Positions 46,201-51,250 of a stretch of 64,000 nt of DNA are shown here, one piece after another. The DNA is from Candidatus Methanomethylophilaceae archaeon (GTDB lineage: Archaea; Thermoplasmatota; Thermoplasmata; Methanomassiliicoccales; Methanomethylophilaceae). The stretch covers positions 34,564 to 98,563 of the forward strand of contig JAFYAH010000001.1 in the NCBI GenBank assembly GCA_017540825.1, in the 5' to 3' direction. Under the pieces are notes generated by a model, which saw nothing but the letters and a program-made list of their open reading frames with translations, was not told the DNA's origin and did not search any database. The position numbers were made by a program, and so were the translations under genes. Positions within the stretch are counted from its first letter, which is position 1; each line of letters opens with the position of its first letter.

Positions 46201-46829
46201 TGTCGAACGTCGCGTCCATCGGCGCCAAGGCCTTCTCCGGGTGCTCCGGGCTGACCTCGGTGACCTTCTCGGACGGACTCTCGTCGGTCGGCTCCAACGC
46301 CTTCAACGGGACACTGTTCTACGACGGCGGCTCGACCGTCCCCAGGACGGCTGCAGGTCTAGCAGGCCATGCGTTCGAGGGTTCCGGCGGGTCCCTATAC
46401 GCCGTCGTCCCAGCGGAGGGCTCGACCTTCGCCGACGGCGGAATCGTCTACCAGGTGCTCTCCCAGCAGGCGAGGACGGTATCCGCCGTCGGCATTGTCG
46501 CCGATTCTGAGCCGACCGCGCTTCCGTCTTCCGTGCGCCATCTCGGGTACACATGGGACGTTACCGCTGTCGGCGATGCCGCCTTCAGGCTCTGCGCCAC
46601 CATCTCCGAGCTGGACCTTTCGAATGCGGAGACGATCGGCGCCAAGGCCTTCTCCGGGTGCTCCGGGCTGACCTCGGTGACCTTTTCGGACGGCCTCTCG
46701 TCGGTCGGCTCCAACGCCTTCAACGGGACCCTGTTCTACGACGGCGGCTCGACCGTCCCGAGGACCGCGGCAGGCCTCTCCGGGCACTCCTTCGTGGGCT
46801 CCGGCGGAAGCCTGCACCTGGTATCCTGA
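31281..46829 (+). CDS. Giant secreted DGR target protein with CLec-like modules and BspA LRRs
   Basis: 5182 residues. Signal peptide ~1-27 (MAIMALLSVLLMAFTPLAVA). Three homologous ~410-residue modules start near residues 35, 545 and 1505; each has GMGPFNSFYAAIN, MLIVPTVYWK, DYQQWNFYQWTLYKMM and ends in a C-type-lectin-like segment with GARLAYVM (402-447, 898-943, 1874-1918). The first is the DGR variable region. A Listeria-Bacteroides (Flg_new) repeat lies at ~457-536; scattered BspA LRRs at ~1085-1340 and ~2070-2440; a carboxypeptidase-regulatory-like domain at ~2487-2584; a CARDB-like segment at ~3790-3880; and a long LRR tail from ~4290. No membrane anchor is seen. AAGGAGA precedes the start. 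Probably a surface adhesin or binder. Confidence 0.9.
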   Translation: MMKDKRMAIMALLSVLLMAFTPLAVAGSGSDAVSSGGVSPLPEPVDYMYVLTTDSNNIQITSVKASVNGSALEVKSSARTSSASIPDFWAFDRNTGMGPFNSFYAAINLYSGSGLGTDNGETKLSNIAGAIAFVLDPYDLSKTLKGTVFDKTKYNVMLIVPTVYWKADGTTLYLSSSSSYNAGGTSVSGMIAYAHSAGDGKAFTNVYPYIGIGVYEASLDSGMLLSKSGMAPAASKTNDQFKGYADALTPAANSDYQQWNFYQWTLYKMMAYTVMGTKNSQMMMGSGPVSGSSASTTGLADSAGPYASATSSYSKLFIENSWGSLFEFVGDTAFSDGALCTGNALGGTTLDSAGARQTSAGASLPPHGWISGASASSETWDLPVSSQSSDNSSDFSAPGDYVWSVSGWRSLFVGGRWDYGSSAGLAYADGDFSLSFSISAVGARLAYVMAADAAALIQVQYTYHPNSEAGSPMVLNQSILEPVHDCMFDAPRGKAFSGWNTEADGTGIQYSYRDIHIPSASEVSSGISLYAQWEDVSGVIPEGKEYMYALSTDDANIAVTKVQASENGSRLMDIYSGTNTKKGNIDGYWDFDRITGMGPFNSFYAAINIKSGKFVDSGETKLNSAVGTIAFVLNPYDLSKTIKGTVYTKSDYNVMLIVPTVYWKVEGITLYLSSSPSYGAGGTSVSGMTAYAHSAGDNKAFTNVYPYIGIGVYEATVSDGKLLSMSGQKPTASRTNDQFKTYADALVPAANSDYQQWNFYQWTLYKMMSYTVMGTKNSQALMGDGPVSGWSASMTGLADSAGPYASATPSYSKILIENPWGSLYESVGDTCFYDREIYTGNALGGQNLGNQVSTGYSIPELEKGWISTTYMASELWDLPKSYQSSDNSSSIFAPGDYSWSGPGWCYLYVGGCFYNISPAGIASASCDTNFSYSHGSVGARLAYVMADDAVAPAMYKGGLAYISVSGGVTVSDVDSQTSAVVMLGSVDGKEVASIDDRVMQALTSSSTIVYGYPGTERFFASYPFYKAIISSYLEDEDGGSDGNEAGWVFYMNGEDGTLQLFNVNGGYCYADAVGYKGSETVIEIIIGDGIDEVKAGSFSSLKSVARVKVGPDVKTIGQGAFDGVSLQSIYFAGNYTPGLDYKFITGNVEDHYGGDGINKHLLLFHSAGDLTWDGIDVYDPSATSLADLWSNAEKRAGEELNAWIERQWNGWMRPVLTYGDVDITNPVDNFNHNGALGIKYHTSGEVDDEYYVNGYESDCSDRIVIPGDIFFVHYRPNDAVVKHGEITSIGAGAFNSRQSSALKSITIPATVKTINKNAFSGCVNLETLFFLGEMPTIIGEIDGSLVPKDDCVVVYTNAFGNNVPLELWGHEAKMAAEVDADSMQTVDDCKMYYTLSQDRTAIVGKRQSAESDSVSNTSGFEGTVARIPDFVYNATLLPYKVIGFDRYAFYKNANTKTIVFGEYVGEGETNDRPAVQDCTFREMVSLEKIRVTGGNEHYYASYGIPEPIEYLYAIKTDSNNVKVEKVQASESGSPLRDVYSDTNTKAGYIDDYWNFDAITGMGPFNSFYAAINITGGSPYDANDEYMRDAKMSQDAGKIAFVLDPYNLSMTLGGTEFKADDYNVMLIIPTVYWKSENNVLYLSNSPSYTAGSISVSGMLPHAHTASKVSSSFWTTYSDVTYPYMGIGVYEASVDNERLLSKSGVVPTANKTCDDFRSYTNNLTPEANSDYQQWNFYQWTLYKMMCYTVMGTKNSQMLMGDGPVSNSSALMTGLADLAGPYGMATPSYSKLFVENPWGSLSEYVGDTAIKDGTLYAGNYLGGRSLVPEGNLPSIDIVLPSSGYITGTQTSSKIWDFPCYSESTNNNSNYGVPGDYVRSDTGWCSLSVGGAYSYGKSDGVAFVYGYQADNPSPLFGSRLAYMMSEDAVIKNQDTKWVLYRTYDELKFQVNIAGEDLKFDGFSSMSYRSNDGSELEGDPRFTASGEIKAENTATITYAFSDKGRFTDGEYMELVVSLACPADVSQNRKVSLRLSPTGSETDLVLYYGSFDPKEVIEVGRSGVITLAGLALEDTSVSSKGAMTLIKAPSNLSKFVINKNAVIIERYAFAGSSISVADIGKVDIIGSHAFYDCINLTKIVRSSTNPLYVEDSAFENCHGLANSASLVARSVYIGDSAFYNANLSGEVSIPVSVAYVGSMAFAHNYGIVSFSVGDPDEWSSSDVEIPETDFEHAYDVRKGVLLFLKDNGYRVLQYPAGSPNTSIIFSEDLEDQENNYYVTHVYPYAFYGASNLEKVVLSDHTAIVGREAFAECSSLKEFTFGTGYYGSEEFRENDDSGKYTYNMFGNDRALAMIRVPVENVDFCADGNGVLYSKDLSVLYCYPAGNQRVSFALPEETSKIYDYAFANNTSIRRVVVTSEGPVSIGSSAFANCTRLQEVYYLCDSLPMTGEKIYDNSSAGLVSYFGEGKGIVSASSWQSRGIEEYSIISELSQDSVKADIYEFVVVGSDGCAIPGAELYLYYNGIQWSKVTDGYGLVPIAFYDMFYTETIDGEEMAAEPRDVTVKVLKDGYYPYLQKATLNADTMVSFIKLMLEPRLEGVSCEEEDLNDGPVMVNLAEMSDGISMFDKDGNALGKNGKALGEETIDIEFVAYTDKSADSCAAYVSTDRDWHLNKEGSELGKDYWPAAAGKTFETKSKLSTSYSVSIPYSKLKAGDVVHMFLVWEGGDHKDEIAKTDALDIVLISAMIDEDKVVADLGEANIDLTSGANDKGMEMFLGFIQGLLPDGLNLGSKDNGVSVRVDGTQVTVSFGIGISKSSSSSTTTTSGGSNNCEAGYKNNITGHHGNTYRFPFYAPAILKDDKIVGARNYGYSLANFGISVKDLLNSSEFDSGKLLSALQSLDGVTTSQNGCSYDLQKFNIWFARGFGGDKSTYYRLSYSDGTGCDPKEVCYGVVPIGASSRPMLGMWVPIIVGYYICEGKALAFEKPTYTSKTEKSQSLSVRLEGNMVFLYEDGRLHLDECNVKGSLAYRFTASHQTYIATPVVVIPIHLSAEFNANADLRLTFLYDDTGGTVYLDNADLNVALSLDLRAGIGVDWISAGIYGKAGFVMNMSLHPFYMKKMTLSGEIGFYYEFIFFKGELKILDGTWTLYEYQEDATMSKLMASAPLMRMGASASQPEERVENLVDSAAETFVYNGEEYTIHFVDVTSDPSMFTLLDAYGNERFDDSNYQKIRIDKLVAGQWRPWASLDDEARNDVSFIVGKGASDDPVIVYSYKEKRASSSDANSYMLSSDIGISYASVKDILDGKAPVQISAGTGPYKGNLAYGYDRESGAETIMWTENSDCSIFGTSPYSYIDSNGQKLVYETTANSVWKAVVGGGSEPIQVAFGLGPVTDLSPLPGGKVAYVEDADYDLSTTDDRVMVVVDSAGNTVETPGVMYVDFADGAAYYYYSHPTDLADEPASIVCTEDQIDVEEQIPLGEGCTVELSVRYADFGDAEPSRIVFELCGPDGAAISGMNTGINTDLKRCLSYSELKTTGDTATFILKVDEVYYERFHHDGYSIRLDVQGHNGSILPVGARICLVPVKVQGLYSIPESGFKALYWDVDGALAGGYSLASGNGLAALVYRSSHVAADAAGGSSTNCSVSALFLDGDEFRGPVTLSEAPDGCDGCAIKSLRAQIYDRRLAAHWDWTGDDSSAVLSENRTFDISGSVSVSGCSIDHEGSKLVVTAVNVGATPAIVKLYQVGGETKETAIPAGSEMDMEIEISGNGLVYFESGDKKECLGSFDMSYCDLRVTADHIVLGSADHILVTVSNERGQKTAGTISCGPGILGYDSGSYSASSKIQFDEIQPGEHRSFKVLLESSLMRNGITTVRATPSVTDIYTSDNFAAVSCAKADTDGRSASSSMNGMAVDPALDNYSGTYVKGLGQTAGSDGTYSEGLRIGFCSGTGNVLKRVDVYRVSSVPYVKGYTEQMIPVGKECELQVVMNYVDFGDDVPVPSAVRLMLLGPDGSEAEMSDCMAVSDFRVADGTATFAVKVTEDYYSLHHQAGCRIGVYVYGQDSADLIASSLFLVPAGFTEQDIGQWEANGEADLSSFIEALNAGVYRVEFAFSSEKRAVSLTLAYTLSVQDQYKVAWIWKDENDVFVTMETNTNVMPFPVPAKDGFEGEWVPTSLEGYSAAYIETYTEVIELVRILSDEVGKPFVGKAEVCRADGSISYGDPKIKKDFYIGAKKVVGWELCTFEKEGDDLLDGGRLISIYRSSISWTPANAVISYDSYNEAIARSGMDGKFALVAVYGNDTAPAMEVTVDGLVFGISGSEAAVIGYEGKPSSVAIPAAVTVEGIDYRVTSVEAGAFFKCTSLKDLDLGRVYSIGDQAFYGCTSLEHAVVPSALESVGQNAFKNVIFVDRDGFTELSHDAAGIAGKEFCGKRAVLVDEAPVSEVSFSYGGVDYTITGRNTVAAVGLSSDATDAASIDIPATVKNGKTTYVVSEIADWAFAGAGLESVSLPDGICIGNGAFYECSSLSSIDLSSASAIGIKSFARCSSLTSLMVSADIGSYAFFGCSSLETLVVEEGVESIGDSAFSGCASFKSVTLPGSLSYIGTNAFNRCTFYGSDGLALPKTAEGLGGGVYVGEGSILSIPMEIGTTALVDGLRYTVTSCDPYEASLIGYEGEVVSLSVPDSIHLFGKEVAVVSIGPKAFYSCATVVSADLGSVASVGYKAFANCSALKTLVVPDTVKDFGEYSFYGCKRLTSLEIPGDDVVLEASAFSACVRMKTISFTGSGATIERNAFYKNNGVESVDLSTVASIGYKAFPYCKGLTSLTIPGGIESLGAYAFYSCENLRDLSIEEGVKAIGKSAFSECNALESVSFPDSLESVGKNAFYKIRFYDGGGKRLAADAGSLAGRTFEGIGDLVLREVVLEGHVFASGGVSYEVTSADAVCAIGYAGGVLSLPSSVTYSGREWAVTAVGDSAFRLCKTISSLDLSNVASIGAKAFSGCSGLTSVTFSDGLSSVGSNAFNGTLFYDGGSTVPRTAAGLAGHAFEGSGGSLYAVVPAEGSTFADGGIVYQVLSQQARTVSAVGIVADSEPTALPSSVRHLGYTWDVTAVGDAAFRLCATISELDLSNAETIGAKAFSGCSGLTSVTFSDGLSSVGSNAFNGTLFYDGGSTVPRTAAGLSGHSFVGSGGSLHLVS
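32484..32618 (+). repeat. DGR variable repeat VR1 in the target gene
   Basis: Aligns without gaps to the template at 29940 over 132 bp. By hand count 21 of 28 template adenines are substituted, against 3 of 104 other bases. All 13 template Asn codons have changed, giving Val, Phe, Arg, Asp, Tyr, Ser, Ile and Ala, while the scaffold (SGW, GGxW, AGLA, GARL) is kept. This adenine bias is diagnostic of DGR mutagenesis. It encodes target residues 402-445. Confidence 0.95.
32627..32645 (+). repeat. Hairpin downstream of VR1 (DGR target-recognition element)
   Basis: GGCCGCCG-ATG-CGGCGGCC, a perfect 8-bp inverted repeat with a 3-nt loop, 11 bp after the last aligned VR codon. In characterised DGRs a similar hairpin/cruciform just after the VR stimulates retrohoming. 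It lies inside the coding sequence and is absent after the template and after the second and third VR-like segments. Confidence 0.75.
33972..34104 (+). repeat. Second VR-like segment (diverged)
   Basis: Encodes residues 898-941 with the VR scaffold GWCYLYVGG...GARLAYVM. It differs from the template at many non-adenine and synonymous positions and has no downstream hairpin, so it is probably a relic or derives from another template. Confidence 0.75.
36900..37034 (+). repeat. Third VR-like segment (highly diverged)
   Basis: Encodes residues 1874-1918 with GWCSLSVGG...GSRLAYMM. AT-richer than VR1, with small length differences relative to the template; not a likely current target of this template. 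Confidence 0.65.
46139..46806 (+). repeat. Two near-identical ~250-bp repeats at the 3' end of the giant gene
   Basis: Segments at about 46139-46391 and 46559-46806 share long identical stretches, offset by 420 bp, encoding GAKAFSGCSGLTSVTFSDGL and the unit SNAFNGTLFYDGGSTVPRTA. This indicates a recent tandem duplication and allows length change by recombination. Confidence 0.85.
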
Positions 46830-46838
46830 AACAAAACC

Positions 46839-46852
46839 GGGCCTTCGGGCCC
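46839..46852 (+). terminator. UUCG-loop hairpin after the giant gene
   Basis: GGGCC-TTCG-GGCCC, 10 bp after the stop. The same hairpin sequence follows fpoN at 58049. Only a short T-run follows. Confidence 0.55.
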
Positions 46853-47025
46853 ATTTCCTATAATCCGATCGCAGACCCATCACTGCGCACCGCATGCGTC
46901 CATCGGGCGATCTTCTTCGGCCTGCCTCATGGGCTTCGGCATACCATGATCGCCAACAATCGGGAATGAATGCGATATTTGCGCATGCGCGCTAACTTTA
47001 TGAACCAGCAGGCCGAATCCAAATA

Positions 47026-47265
47026 ATGGCCGCGCACAAGTTCCCCGACGGAGTGAAGGACTACAGAGCTCTGGTGACGGGAGGTTACCGCTTCGTAGAC
47101 AAGACCATGATGATAAGGGACGTCTGCGAGGCGGACGACATGGTGATCCTGTGCACTCGTCCCAGGTGGTTCGGGAAGAGCATAAACCTGTCCATGCTGG
47201 ACTACTACTTCAACAGGGAACGCGCAGTAACCCTCGATTCCCAAGGGCACGGGGCAGCCGCATAG
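47026..47265 (+). pseudogene. AAA-ATPase-like (PF09820 type) N-terminal fragment
   Basis: 79 residues. FVDKTMMIRDVCEADDMVILCTRPRWFGKSINLSMLDYYF matches the N-terminal Walker region of the predicted AAA-ATPase/PD-(D/E)XK proteins common in gut bacteria and archaea, which are normally around 500 residues. After residue ~65 similarity ends and the frame closes at TAG. It is a truncated remnant between the giant gene and the fpo operon. Confidence 0.7.
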
Positions 47266-47409
47266 CGGAGCAACCGGCCGCCATCCCGTCCGTCGCAACG
47301 GCCTCATGCAAGTCCTTCCGTTTCCATGGATGGGTTAACAGTACTTTAGTGTACAAAAACATCCATTATTCAAGATATTTAAATATGACGTTCCTTTCGG
47401 GCCAGCCCA

Positions 47410-47422
47410 TTTTATATATTAA
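47410..47422 (+). promoter_or_regulatory. TATA box of the fpo operon
   Basis: TTTTATATATTAA, 46 bp before the fpoA ATG; the strongest TATA-like box in the window. The preceding ~140 bp hold nothing recognisable. Confidence 0.65.
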
Positions 47423-47467
47423 GTTCTGTGGAACCTTTATGTACTAACACTTCATCGCCAAGACACA

Positions 47468-47830
47468 ATGTCACTAATTGTGTACTACATGCCATTGGCA
47501 ATCGTGAGCGTCATCGCTCTCGGTTTCGCCCCCTTGGCATGGTGGGTATCGAGGCTCATACGCCCTTCGAAACCGACTCAATGGATGGAGACAACCTACG
47601 AGTGCGGTTCGGAGCCAATTGGTGAAGCGCACGTCCAGTTCAGGTTCCAATATTATGCGTTCGCGCTGATATTCGTGGTCTTCGATCTGGTTGCGACATT
47701 CCTCATGATATGGGCGATCGCGTTCGCTGGTCTTTCGCAGACCGCCCAGCTCATGATGCTCGTGTTCTTCGCCATACTCATTCTCGGAGTAGCATATGCT
47801 CTGAAAAAGGAGGAAACCGTATGGATATGA
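47468..47830 (+). CDS. fpoA: F420H2 dehydrogenase-like complex subunit FpoA (NuoA)
   Basis: 120 residues with three membrane helices (about 5-30, 60-85, 92-112). The ETTYECGSEP loop and FRFQYYAFALIFVVFDLVATFL are NuoA/FpoA signatures. It is a small membrane subunit near the quinone/phenazine channel. First gene of an 11-subunit operon; fpoB begins inside its last codons, and GGAGG for fpoB lies within the fpoA coding region. Confidence 0.95.
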   Translation: MSLIVYYMPLAIVSVIALGFAPLAWWVSRLIRPSKPTQWMETTYECGSEPIGEAHVQFRFQYYAFALIFVVFDLVATFLMIWAIAFAGLSQTAQLMMLVFFAILILGVAYALKKEETVWI

Positions 47831-48384
47831 GCCTTTATCCCCATGCTGTAGCAATGAGTGCTGACGAGTTTATGTCGTGGTCCAACTCCATGATCAATAA
47901 CCTCCTCAGCTCTGGAACCAAAAGGACCGTGGACGAGCTGACCGGTCCCATCTGGGCATGGGCAATGAAGAACTCTATGCACCCGCTGCACTGGGGTCTC
48001 GCATGCTGCGCCCTGGAGATGGCGGCCGCCTCCGCCCCGAGGTACGACGCAGAGCGTCTCGGTATGATCTACCGTTCCTCCCCGAGGCAGACCGACATCC
48101 TTCTCGTCAACGGCTGGATCTCCAAGAAGATCCGTCCCGACCTAAGGCGTCTGTACGAGCAGATCCCCAACCCCAAATGGGTCGTCGCCATGGGCGAGTG
48201 CGCCATCTCCGGCGGACCCTGGTACGACTCCTACAACACCGTCCAGGGGCTCGACCAGATCGTCCCGGTCGACCTCTACATACCCGGATGCCCCGCGCGC
48301 CCCGACGCCATGATCGACGGCTTCATGCTGCTCCAGAAGAAGATCGAGAGCCACATGAGGAGAGGCGTCGTGATGGAGGACTGA
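47821..48384 (+). CDS. fpoB: Fpo subunit FpoB (NuoB, N2 iron-sulfur cluster)
   Basis: 187 residues from ATG 47821, overlapping fpoA by 10 bp. The four ligands of the terminal [4Fe-4S] cluster N2 are visible: tandem Cys in LACCALEM, Cys in VAMGECAISGG and Cys in YIPGCPARP. It passes electrons from the FpoI clusters to the membrane electron carrier. fpoC follows after 2 bp. Confidence 0.96.
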   Translation: MDMSLYPHAVAMSADEFMSWSNSMINNLLSSGTKRTVDELTGPIWAWAMKNSMHPLHWGLACCALEMAAASAPRYDAERLGMIYRSSPRQTDILLVNGWISKKIRPDLRRLYEQIPNPKWVVAMGECAISGGPWYDSYNTVQGLDQIVPVDLYIPGCPARPDAMIDGFMLLQKKIESHMRRGVVMED

Positions 48385-48386
48385 GG

Positions 48387-48857
48387 ATGGACGTGAACGC
48401 CGTTATCCAGAAACCCACTGTAGAGGAGATCGCCCAGGCGCTCCCACAGAAGTTCCCGTGCGTCCAGGTCACCAAGACCGCGGTCCGCAGGGTCAGCGCG
48501 AAGGTGCCCAGAGAGCACATCTTCGCCGTCTGCAAGTACATCCATGACAACCTCACCTTCGAGCACTGCTCGATCGTCATGGGGATAGACTACGTCGACC
48601 ACATGTCCACGGTCTACGTCCTCACCAACTACTACACCGGCGTGGCCATCGAGCTCACCGCCGACATCCCCGCCGACGACCTCCACATCGACTCCGTCAC
48701 CCCTATCTGGGAGGGCGCCAACTGGCACGAGAGGGAGACCTGGGAGCTCTTCGGCATAGTCTTCGACAACCATCCCAAGCTCGAGAGGCTGCTGACGCCC
48801 AAGACCTACGAGTTCTTCCCGTTCAGGAAGTCCTACAAGCTCAGGGGGTGGGAATGA
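48387..48857 (+). CDS. fpoC: Fpo subunit FpoC (NuoC, 30 kDa)
   Basis: 156 residues. The C-terminal ANWHERETWELFGIVFDNHP and LLTPKTYEFFPFRKSY are the NuoC/30-kDa subunit signature. It is a structural subunit of the peripheral arm. Its stop overlaps the fpoD ATG (ATGA). Confidence 0.94.
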   Translation: MDVNAVIQKPTVEEIAQALPQKFPCVQVTKTAVRRVSAKVPREHIFAVCKYIHDNLTFEHCSIVMGIDYVDHMSTVYVLTNYYTGVAIELTADIPADDLHIDSVTPIWEGANWHERETWELFGIVFDNHPKLERLLTPKTYEFFPFRKSYKLRGWE

Positions 48858-50008
48858 TGGCAGACTCGATCGTGCCCGTCAAAGAGATCGAAGAGAAAGC
48901 GGAGAAGATGGACACCGACAAGATGTGGGTCATCATGGGTCCCCAGCACCCGTTCTCCCACGGTCTCTGGACGCTCAAGGTCAAGCTCGACGGAGAGATC
49001 GTCACGGACGCCGAGCCCATCGTCGGATACCTTCACCGCGGATGGGAGAAGGAGACCGAGAACAGGACCTACCCCAAGATCATCCCCATGGCCGACCGTC
49101 TCTGCTACGCCGCGTCCATGACCTACACCCACCTCTACTGCATGACGGTGGAGAAGGCCCTGGGCATCGACATACCCGAGAAGGCGAAGTACATCAGGAT
49201 AGTGGCGGACGAGGTGTGCCGCATCAACTCCCACCTGATGTGGCTCGCGGCCGTCGGTACCGACCTCGGCAACCTGACCGTGTTCCTGTGGTGCATGAGG
49301 GAGAGGGAGTTCTTCCTCGACCTCAACGTCAAGCTCTGCGGAGCCAGGATGACCACCAACTACCCCCGCATCGGAGGGGTCAGGAACGACACCACCGAGC
49401 TCTTCGACAGGGACATACTCAGGACCGTCGAGAGGTTCGAGAAGGCCCTCTGGGACATCATCTACCTGATAGACGACTCCTCGATCTTCGTGTCGAGGAT
49501 GAAAGGCATCAGCTACATCACCCGCGAGCAGGCGGCCAACATCGGCCTGACAGGCCCCGCCATGAGGGGATGCGGAGTCGACTTCGACCTCCGCCGCGAC
49601 GACCCTTACGACAACTACGACAAGATCGACTTCGAGGTGCCCGTCCTCCAGGAGGGGGACAGCTACGCGAGGTACATGATCCGTGTCGAGGAGCTGTTCC
49701 AGTCCTGCGAGATCATCAAGCAGGCGGTCGGCAAGATCAAGGCGCTCGGAAAGAACGCCCCGTACAGGCTCAAGGTCCCCAGCAGGGTCCCTGCGGGAAC
49801 GGCCTACGCCAAGCTCGAGGACCCCCGCGGGGAGTCCATGATGTACCTAGTCTCCGACGGCACCGACAAGCCCTACAGGCTGAAGGTCCGCAGCCCTATC
49901 TTCGTCAACGTGTCCTCTGCCAAGCTGCAGTCGGTCGGCGTCAGGATAGCGGACGTCCCTGCGGTGCTGGCCCAGATAGACATGTGCCTCGGGGAGACCG
50001 ACAGGTGA
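48854..50008 (+). CDS. fpoD: Fpo subunit FpoD (NuoD, 49 kDa)
   Basis: 384 residues. GPQHPFSHGLWTLKVKLDGE and GYLHRGWEKETENRTY are the 49-kDa subunit signatures, with the His and Tyr that line the electron-acceptor site in complex I relatives. It lacks the hydrogenase Cys pairs, as expected. ATG at 48854 overlaps fpoC; an adjacent ATG at 48857 is an alternative. Confidence 0.96.
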   Translation: MMADSIVPVKEIEEKAEKMDTDKMWVIMGPQHPFSHGLWTLKVKLDGEIVTDAEPIVGYLHRGWEKETENRTYPKIIPMADRLCYAASMTYTHLYCMTVEKALGIDIPEKAKYIRIVADEVCRINSHLMWLAAVGTDLGNLTVFLWCMREREFFLDLNVKLCGARMTTNYPRIGGVRNDTTELFDRDILRTVERFEKALWDIIYLIDDSSIFVSRMKGISYITREQAANIGLTGPAMRGCGVDFDLRRDDPYDNYDKIDFEVPVLQEGDSYARYMIRVEELFQSCEIIKQAVGKIKALGKNAPYRLKVPSRVPAGTAYAKLEDPRGESMMYLVSDGTDKPYRLKVRSPIFVNVSSAKLQSVGVRIADVPAVLAQIDMCLGETDR

Positions 50009-50014
50009 TTCAAG

Positions 50015-51250
50015 ATGGAATATACCGGATTATCTGACTTCATCTGCGGGAACCCCGACTGGGTCTATCCCAACCCGATGCTGAACGCGTACTGCCCGTT
50101 CGACTCGTACAACCTCGCCTACGACCTCTCCTACAAGCTGTGGGAGATCATCGGCGGGACCCTCGCCTGGCTGGTCAACCTGATCTGGCCCGGCAACCCC
50201 ATCTCGACCTGGCTCGTCGACGACCCCACCGTCGTCCTGTTCGCCCTGATCATCTTCATGCTCCTGATCTTCATGGTCGCCTTCGTGAACGTCCTCATAG
50301 TCCTGTGGATGGAGCGTAAGGGCCTCGGAAGGATGATGGACAGAAGAGGGACCATGGTCGGTATGAAGGGTTTCCTCCAGTGCGTGGCCGACGGTCTCAA
50401 GACCTTCCTCAAGGAGAACACCCTCCCCAAGAAGATCGACAAGATGACCTACATGTGGACCGTGTCCCTCATCGTGGGTCTCTCCGTCCTCGTGGCGTGC
50501 ATGGTGCCCCTGTCCCAGAGATGGTACGTGGTCAACTACGACTCGGGGCTTCTGATAATAATGGCGTTCTTCGCGCTGGCCCCGTTCTTCATCCTGGTCT
50601 CGGGATGGTCCCAGAACAACAAGTACTCCCTGATCGGAGGTATGAGGGCAGCGGAGCTGATGATCTCGTACGAGGTCCCGATGCTCATAATGATCGCGAC
50701 CACCGCCCTCCTCGCCGGGAGCTTCAACATCGGCGACATCGTGTACGCCCAGAACAGCTCCGTGTGGTACTTCATCCCGCAGGCGCTCGGGTTCGTCGTG
50801 TTCTTCTTCTGCGCCACCGCAGAGGCGGAGCGTGTGCCTTTCGACATCGCAGAGGCCGAGGCCGAGCTGGTCGAAGGATGGCAGACCGAGTACGCCGGAA
50901 TGAAATGGGGACTCATCATGCTGGGAGACTACCTCAGGGGAACCGTCTCCTGCGGCATGGTCGTCATCATGTACCTCGGCGGATGGACACTGCCCTTCCT
51001 CGGAGACTTCTCGCAGTTCACCATCGAAGGCTCCACCGGCATCGGATACCTGCTCGCCTGGCTGCCCATGCCCGAGCTCGTGTTCATCCTGAAGTCCTAC
51101 GTGGTGTTCTTCTTCATGATCCTGGTCAGATGCGCGTTCGCTCGTGTCAGGACCGACCAGATCCTGAACATCGGATGGAAGGTCTTCATGCCTCTGGCGG
51201 TCATCAACCTCGCCATCGTGCTGTTCCTCAAGATCGGAGGTGTTATGTGA
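50015..51250 (+). CDS. fpoH: Fpo subunit FpoH (NuoH, membrane anchor)
   Basis: 411 residues with about nine membrane helices. WMERKGLGRMMDRRGTMVGMKG (split across the first loop) and AEAERVPFDIAEAEAELVEG are the NuoH hallmarks, forming the junction of the peripheral and membrane arms. It has an N-terminal extension of some 60 residues (NPDWVYPNPMLNAYCPFDSY) before the first conserved helix. It overlaps fpoI by TGATG. Confidence 0.95.
   Translation: MEYTGLSDFICGNPDWVYPNPMLNAYCPFDSYNLAYDLSYKLWEIIGGTLAWLVNLIWPGNPISTWLVDDPTVVLFALIIFMLLIFMVAFVNVLIVLWMERKGLGRMMDRRGTMVGMKGFLQCVADGLKTFLKENTLPKKIDKMTYMWTVSLIVGLSVLVACMVPLSQRWYVVNYDSGLLIIMAFFALAPFFILVSGWSQNNKYSLIGGMRAAELMISYEVPMLIMIATTALLAGSFNIGDIVYAQNSSVWYFIPQALGFVVFFFCATAEAERVPFDIAEAEAELVEGWQTEYAGMKWGLIMLGDYLRGTVSCGMVVIMYLGGWTLPFLGDFSQFTIEGSTGIGYLLAWLPMPELVFILKSYVVFFFMILVRCAFARVRTDQILNIGWKVFMPLAVINLAIVLFLKIGGVM

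Noticed and set aside
46139..46806. Repeats that might suggest a CRISPR array
   Set aside because: Units are coding, in frame, and about 250 bp long; there are no short direct repeats with unique spacers.
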